DNA of 64,000 bases from Qipengyuania gaetbuli (GTDB lineage: Bacteria > Pseudomonadota > Alphaproteobacteria > Sphingomonadales > Sphingomonadaceae): assembly GCF_020171365.1 (NCBI RefSeq), contig NZ_JAIUZO010000001.1:1-64000 (forward strand), written 5' to 3'. Shown piece by piece: positions 59,548-64,000 of the stretch (positions are counted from its first letter, which is position 1; the number at the start of each line of letters is the position of its first letter). The position numbers and the translations under genes were made by a program. The notes beneath the pieces were generated by a model. That model worked only from the letters and a program-made list of their open reading frames with translations. It did no database searches and was not told the DNA's origin.

Positions 59548-61968
59548 ATGTATCGCTTTTCCAGCCTGGTCGCGATTGCGATCGCGACCGCTGCCACGCC
59601 GCTCGCTGCGCAGTCGACTTACGACACTCCGCCGCCGGCCATCGCCGATATCGTGACGCGGGCGCCCTCGCCCTCGGTCTCCATCTCGCCCGACGGTTCG
59701 ACCATGCTGCTGATGGAGCGCGAAGCCCTTCCCCCGGTTTCGGAAATCGCCAAGCCGATGGAGCGGCTTGCCGGCCTCAGGCTCGATGTCTCGATCAACG
59801 ACGTGCACAATCCGCGCAATGTCGTGGGCCTCTCCATTCAGGACATTGCAACGGGCGAGACGCGCAAGGTCGCCTTGCCGTCCGAAGCGGACATTTCCGA
59901 AGTGGGCTGGTCGAAGGATGGCGACAAGGTCGTCTTCAGCAACACCTTTGCCGACGGAATGTCGCTGCACGTGATGGACGTGAAGAGCGCCAAGGTCTCG
60001 ACGCTGCTCGATCGCGGCCTCAATGCCATTTTCGCCGAGCCGCGCTTCCTTGCCGATGGCCGCGTCCTTGCACTGACCATTCCCGAAAAGCGTGGTCCCA
60101 TGCCGGTGGAATCGCTCACTCCCAGCGGGCCAGCAATCCAGGATGCGGCGGGCGGCGAGGAAGCGCAGACCCGAACCTACCAGGACATGCTCGAAAATCC
60201 CTATGACGAGGCGCTGTTCGAATGGCTGACCACCAGCCAGCCCGTCATCATCGACCCGGCTACCGGTAAATCGAAGAAGCTGCTCGGACCGAAAATCTAC
60301 CTCGGCGCAGCCCCCTCGCCTGATGGGAAGTACCTGATGGCGACGTGGATCGAGAAGCCCTTCTCCTACCAGGTTCCCTACAGCAGCTTCCCGATGAAAA
60401 CCGCCATCTACACGATGGATGGCAAGCTGGTCAGCATGGTCCGCGAACGTCCGCTGATCGACAATTTGCCAGTGCAGGGCGTGGAGACCGGACGCCGCTC
60501 GATCGGCTGGCATCCCAATGAAGATGCGATGGTGATCTGGGCGGAAGCGCTCGACGGCGGCGACCCGCGGGTCAAGACCGACGAGCGCGATGCGGTCTTC
60601 GCACTCGGCGCCCCCTTTACCGGAGAAGGCCGCCGCATCGCGACGATGGAAGATCGCTATGTCGGCAGCCTCGGCCTCGAGGACACGGACGACATGATCC
60701 TCGTCGAATACGACCGCGACACGCGCGAAGTGCGCCAAACGCTGGTCGATGTGACCGGAACGGCCGAACCGCGCGTGCTCAACCTGCGCAATGTGCAGGA
60801 TGCCTATAACGACCCGGGCAGCCCGCTGACCAAGCGCAACGATGCAGGTTACGGCGTTGCCATCGTCGACAATGGCGCGCTCCTCTTGTCGGGACAGGGT
60901 GCCAGCCCCGAAGGCAATCGGCCCTTCCTGCGCCGCTGGGATCTTGCCACGCTCGAGACCACCGAGCTCTGGCGCAATTCGGGTGAAAGCTATGAAAGCG
61001 TGCTCGATGTCATCGCCGACGACGGCAGCCGCTTCATCACCTATTATGAAAGCCCGTCCGATCCCGGGAACATCCGCCTCCACAGCGGAGGTGAGGCGCG
61101 TTTCCTGACGAACTTCCCCGATCCGCACCCCGAACTGAGCGGCGTGGAACGCAGGCTCATCACTTACAAGCGTGACGACGGAGTAGACCTGACCGCGACG
61201 CTCTATCTCCCGCCGAACTACAAGGAAGGCGAAAAGCTTCCGGTGGTCGTCTGGGCCTATCCGCAGGAATTCAACGATGCTTCCACCGCAGGCCAGGTGC
61301 GCGATTCCAATTACCGTTTCACCCGCGTCGGCAGCTATTCGCACCTGTTCTTCCTGATGCAGGGCTATGCCATCATGGACCGCGCGGCGATGCCGGTCGT
61401 GGGCAGCGACCCGGAGACGGTGAACGACACTTTCATCGAGCAAATCGTCGCGTCGGCACAGGCTGCCGTGGACGAGACCGTCCGGCTCGGCTTCGGTGAC
61501 GGCTACCGCGTCGGTGTGGGCGGCCACAGCTACGGCGCCTTCATGACCGCGCACTTGCTGGCCCAGAGCGACATCTTCCGCGCAGGCATTGCCCGCTCTG
61601 GTGCCTACAACCGCACGCTCACCCCGTTCGGCTTCCAGTCGGAACGTCGCGTGTTCTGGGATGCGCAAGAGACCTATTACAAGCTGTCGCCCTTCATGGC
61701 GGCGAACAAGATCAACGAGCCGATGCTGCTGATCCACGGCGAAAAGGACAACAACTCGGGCACCTTCCCCGAGCAATCCGAACGCATGTTCGCCGCGATC
61801 AAGGGTACGGGCGGCACTGCTCGCCTCGTCATGCTACCGCATGAAAGCCACGGCTATCGCGGACGAGAAAACATCCTCCACACGCTGGCCGAAATGATCG
61901 ACTGGTTCGACCGCTATGTGAAGAACGCCAAGCTTGGATCCGACGGCGCAGATGCAGCAGCCGAGTAA
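59548..61968 (+). CDS. Secreted S9 family serine peptidase (S9D-like)
   Basis: 806-residue prolyl-oligopeptidase-fold enzyme. A signal peptide (MYRFSSLVAIAIATAATPLA) comes first, then a beta-propeller-like N-terminal region and a C-terminal alpha/beta hydrolase. The catalytic Ser661 is in GVGGHSYGAFMTAHL, Asp734 in IHGEKDNNSGT and His768 in LPHESHGYRGREN. The GGHSYGAFM form and the AYPQEFNDASTAGQVR segment resemble plant glutamyl endopeptidase (S9D). It should degrade peptides in the periplasm or outside. ATG at 59548 has GGGGGA 5 bases upstream. Confidence 0.9.
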   Translation: MYRFSSLVAIAIATAATPLAAQSTYDTPPPAIADIVTRAPSPSVSISPDGSTMLLMEREALPPVSEIAKPMERLAGLRLDVSINDVHNPRNVVGLSIQDIATGETRKVALPSEADISEVGWSKDGDKVVFSNTFADGMSLHVMDVKSAKVSTLLDRGLNAIFAEPRFLADGRVLALTIPEKRGPMPVESLTPSGPAIQDAAGGEEAQTRTYQDMLENPYDEALFEWLTTSQPVIIDPATGKSKKLLGPKIYLGAAPSPDGKYLMATWIEKPFSYQVPYSSFPMKTAIYTMDGKLVSMVRERPLIDNLPVQGVETGRRSIGWHPNEDAMVIWAEALDGGDPRVKTDERDAVFALGAPFTGEGRRIATMEDRYVGSLGLEDTDDMILVEYDRDTREVRQTLVDVTGTAEPRVLNLRNVQDAYNDPGSPLTKRNDAGYGVAIVDNGALLLSGQGASPEGNRPFLRRWDLATLETTELWRNSGESYESVLDVIADDGSRFITYYESPSDPGNIRLHSGGEARFLTNFPDPHPELSGVERRLITYKRDDGVDLTATLYLPPNYKEGEKLPVVVWAYPQEFNDASTAGQVRDSNYRFTRVGSYSHLFFLMQGYAIMDRAAMPVVGSDPETVNDTFIEQIVASAQAAVDETVRLGFGDGYRVGVGGHSYGAFMTAHLLAQSDIFRAGIARSGAYNRTLTPFGFQSERRVFWDAQETYYKLSPFMAANKINEPMLLIHGEKDNNSGTFPEQSERMFAAIKGTGGTARLVMLPHESHGYRGRENILHTLAEMIDWFDRYVKNAKLGSDGADAAAE

Positions 61969-61985
61969 GCCGGAAGGGCAAAAAG

Positions 61986-62022
61986 AAAGGGCGCCTCCCT
62001 CGCGGGGGGCGCCCTTCGCTTT
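61986..62022. terminator. Bidirectional Rho-independent terminator between S9 peptidase and acyl-CoA dehydrogenase genes
   Basis: AAGGGCGCCTCCC (61987-61999) pairs with GGGGGGCGCCCTT (62004-62016) through 13 base pairs (one G-T) with loop TCGC. On the minus strand TTTCTTTTT follows the stem; on the plus strand the T-tract is weaker (CGCTTTTG). It serves both convergent genes. Confidence 0.8.
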
Positions 62023-62037
62023 TGATGTGAAACCCGA

Positions 62038-63843
62038 TCAGGCGGCGGTAGCGAATGCCTCTTCGCCCAGAGCCATCAGGCTGTCCGAGCCCGCTTCCAG
62101 CTTGCGGCGCAGTGCGCCGGCATCGGGCAGGTAACGGTCCATGTAATAGCGCGCGGTGGCCAGCTTCTGTTCGTAGAATGCCTTGTCGTCGCCGGCAGTG
62201 CCGAGCTTGGCATGGGCCACCTTGGACATCTTCAGCCACATGAGGCCCAGCGTCACGATGCCCATGATGTGCATGTAGTGATGCGCACCCGCACCGAGGT
62301 GGTTCGGGTTCTGCATGGCGTTCTGCATGAACCACATGGTCGCGGCCTGCTGCTGGCCGAGGGCCTTTTCCAACTGTTCGGCCATGTCCTTGAGCTCATC
62401 GATTTCCTTCGCTGCAGCGATTTCCTCACCGACGTGCTTGAAGAAGGCCTGGACCGCTGCGCCGCCCTTCTGGGCCAGCTTGCGGCCACAAAGGTCCATC
62501 GCCTGCACACCGTTGGTGCCTTCGTAGATCTGGGCGATACGGGCATCGCGCACGAACTGGCTCATGCCCCATTCCTCGATGTAGCCGTGGCCGCCGAAGA
62601 CCTGCTGCATGTTGGTCGCGACTTCATAGCCCTTGTCGGTGCCGTAACCCTTGATGACCGGCGTCATCAGGCCAAGCAGGAGATCTGCCTGCTCGCGCTC
62701 TTCCTCGGTCTGCGCCTTGCGGGTCAGGTCGACCAGCAGGCCGCCCCACAGGGCGAGCGCGCGCATGCCTTCGGTGAAGGCCTTGGCATCCATCAGCATC
62801 CGGCGAACGTCGGGATGGACGAAGATCGGGTCGGCCTGCGCCTCGGGCTCTGCCGGACCGGTCAGGGCACGGCCCTGGCGGCGGTCGAGCGCGTAGGCGA
62901 CGGCGTTCTGATAGGCGACCTCGGCCTGGCTGAGGCCCTGGATGCCGACGCCGAGGCGCGCAGCATTCATCATGATGAACATGGCGGCGAGGCCCTTGTT
63001 CTCTTCGCCGACCATCCAGCCCGTTGCGCCGTCGTAGTTGAGCACGCAGGTCGAGTTGCCGTGGATGCCCATCTTGTGCTCGATCGAGCCGCACATCACG
63101 CCGTTGCGCTCGCCCGGCGTGCCGTCGTCGTTGACGATGAACTTCGGCACCACGAAGAGCGAGATGCCCTTGGTGCTGTCCGGGGCGCCGGGCGTCTTGG
63201 CCAGCACGAGGTGGATGATGTTCTCCGACATGTCGTGTTCGCCGGCCGAGATGAAGATTTTCGTACCCGTGATCGAATAGGAACCGTCACCATTCGGAAC
63301 GGCCTTGGTGCGGATCATGCCGAGGTCCGTGCCGCAATGCGGCTCGGTCAGGTTCATTGTGCCAGTCCACTCGCCCGAGACCATCTTGGGCAAGTACATC
63401 GCCTTCTGCTCGTCGGAACCCTTGGCGACCAGCGCGGAAATCGCACCATTGGTGAGGCCCGGATACATGCCGAAGGCCTGGTTGGCGCTGGAGATGAATT
63501 CTTCCATCACGAAGCCGAGGACATGGGGCATACCCTGACCGCCGAATTCCTCCGAATGGGCCAGCGTGCCCCAACCTGCTTCGCGGAACTGGTCGAAAGC
63601 GTCCTTGAACCCCGGAGGCGTCGTGACCGAACCGTCTTCGTTGCGCACGCAGCCATGCTCGTCACCGATGCGATTGAGCGGTGCGAGGACTTCCGCACAG
63701 AACTTTCCGCCCTCGTTGATCACGGCATCGGTGACGTCGTCGGTCGCCATTTCGAAGCCCGGAAGGTTTCCGTAGCTGGCGAGGTCGAGCACTTCGTTGA
63801 TGATGAAGCGCGTGTCGCGGGTGGGTGCGGTGTAGACGGGCAT
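62038..63843 (-). CDS. Acyl-CoA dehydrogenase with C-terminal extension (FadE/DmdC-like)
   Basis: 601-residue flavoprotein. N-terminal, middle and C-terminal acyl-CoA dehydrogenase domains are present, with SGEWTGTMNLTEPHCGTDLG and NGDGSYSITGTKIFISAGEH around the FAD, and YEGTNGVQAMDLCGRKL. The Glu of that last motif is the expected catalytic base region. An extra C-terminal helical domain (residues ~480-601) marks the long acyl-CoA dehydrogenase group that includes 3-methylmercaptopropionyl-CoA dehydrogenase DmdC. It carries out the first step of beta-oxidation or DMSP demethylation; the substrate is unresolved. ATG at 63843 has AAGGA upstream. A MerR-like gene lies 61 bases upstream on the same strand. 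Confidence 0.9.
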   Translation of the reverse strand: MPVYTAPTRDTRFIINEVLDLASYGNLPGFEMATDDVTDAVINEGGKFCAEVLAPLNRIGDEHGCVRNEDGSVTTPPGFKDAFDQFREAGWGTLAHSEEFGGQGMPHVLGFVMEEFISSANQAFGMYPGLTNGAISALVAKGSDEQKAMYLPKMVSGEWTGTMNLTEPHCGTDLGMIRTKAVPNGDGSYSITGTKIFISAGEHDMSENIIHLVLAKTPGAPDSTKGISLFVVPKFIVNDDGTPGERNGVMCGSIEHKMGIHGNSTCVLNYDGATGWMVGEENKGLAAMFIMMNAARLGVGIQGLSQAEVAYQNAVAYALDRRQGRALTGPAEPEAQADPIFVHPDVRRMLMDAKAFTEGMRALALWGGLLVDLTRKAQTEEEREQADLLLGLMTPVIKGYGTDKGYEVATNMQQVFGGHGYIEEWGMSQFVRDARIAQIYEGTNGVQAMDLCGRKLAQKGGAAVQAFFKHVGEEIAAAKEIDELKDMAEQLEKALGQQQAATMWFMQNAMQNPNHLGAGAHHYMHIMGIVTLGLMWLKMSKVAHAKLGTAGDDKAFYEQKLATARYYMDRYLPDAGALRRKLEAGSDSLMALGEEAFATAA

Positions 63844-63904
63844 GTTGGGTCCTTGGAGAGAGGTTGTCTTTGGCTTTGGCTTCTCGCCGGGGAGGAAAGC
63901 GAAT

Positions 63905-64000
63905 TCAGTCCAGCTGCTCTTCGACAAGCGTGATGAACTCGGTCAGTTCCTTGATCGAGCTGTCGATGTCGGCGCGCTGCGCCTTGAGCTTGGCGACGTG
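63905..64000 (-). CDS. C-terminal tail of a probable MerR-family regulator (runs off window)
   Basis: The last 31 residues can be read on the minus strand (HVAKLKAQRADIDSSIKELT, then EFITLVEEQLD and TGA). This amphipathic helix matches the dimerisation coiled coil at the end of MerR-family proteins. In related bacteria a MerR regulator of acyl-CoA catabolism (LiuR-like) often precedes an acyl-CoA dehydrogenase gene. The N-terminal DNA-binding part is beyond the window, so the family call is moderate. Confidence 0.5.
   Translation of the reverse strand, partial: HVAKLKAQRADIDSSIKELTEFITLVEEQLD

Overview
The window is 64 kb of chromosome from a GC-rich alphaproteobacterium, most likely order Sphingomonadales and family Erythrobacteraceae. 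This placement is an inference from three things. The protein families fit: PhaR, DOMON-like protein, S9D-type peptidase, YraN/RsmI/GshB block, CAP protein. GTG and TTG starts are frequent. Gene blocks such as hrcA-grpE, rph-rdgB-hemW and alr/radA/cvpA are alphaproteobacterial in character. Coding density is very high: no stretch over about 180 bases lacks a gene. I see no rRNA, tRNA, insertion sequence, prophage or CRISPR array.

Layout. Positions 1-4770 hold the 3' end of a large repeat-type surface protein and its type I secretion ABC exporter and HlyD adaptor. Positions 4871-9596 (minus) hold an acyltransferase, a Kef-type K+/H+ antiporter, a class IV aminotransferase and a sulfotransferase-like protein; the last three overlap by 4 bases each. 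Positions 9694-13204 (minus) hold pyruvate dehydrogenase E2 and E3, with a thioesterase and a small membrane protein between them. After a UspA-like gene comes a long minus-strand block (13784-24795): radA, cvpA, an IscU-like scaffold, an MHS transporter, alr, phaR, proS, an M28 peptidase and rnr. A patatin/DUF3376 protein and a secreted metallo-beta-lactamase-fold protein follow.

Positions 28133-37320 are a heat-shock district. dnaK-dnaJ (minus) has an excellent RpoH-type promoter and hrcA-grpE lies 5 kb away. Between them are four envelope genes (PCu(A)C lipoprotein, HExxH protein, membrane protein, secreted protein) and a DUF885 peptidase. Positions 37406-44769 carry rph, rdgB, a CAP protein, hemW, a Xer recombinase, gshB, yraN, rsmI and an LpoA-like lipoprotein. 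Positions 44832-53687 carry parE, a hydrolase-OsmC fusion, an ECF sigma factor with an overlapping membrane protein, and a MoxR/VWA pair split by a soluble chemoreceptor. Positions 53692-64000 carry namZ-like and DOMON-like genes, tyrS, a PilZ protein, an MFS exporter coupled to cysK, an S9D peptidase, an acyl-CoA dehydrogenase and the tail of a probable MerR regulator.

Most of the window is core metabolism and maintenance. The best candidates for something little described are: the antiporter/aminotransferase/sulfotransferase operon; a hairpin plus a four-codon reading frame (Met-Arg-Trp-Ala) whose stop overlaps the GTG start of the MFS exporter; the chemoreceptor inside the MoxR/VWA pair with a CtrA-like box in front; and the envelope cluster with a possible inactivated M48-like protein. 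A pattern that runs through the window: convergent genes either abut or overlap at their stop codons, or are separated by a gap that contains a hairpin.
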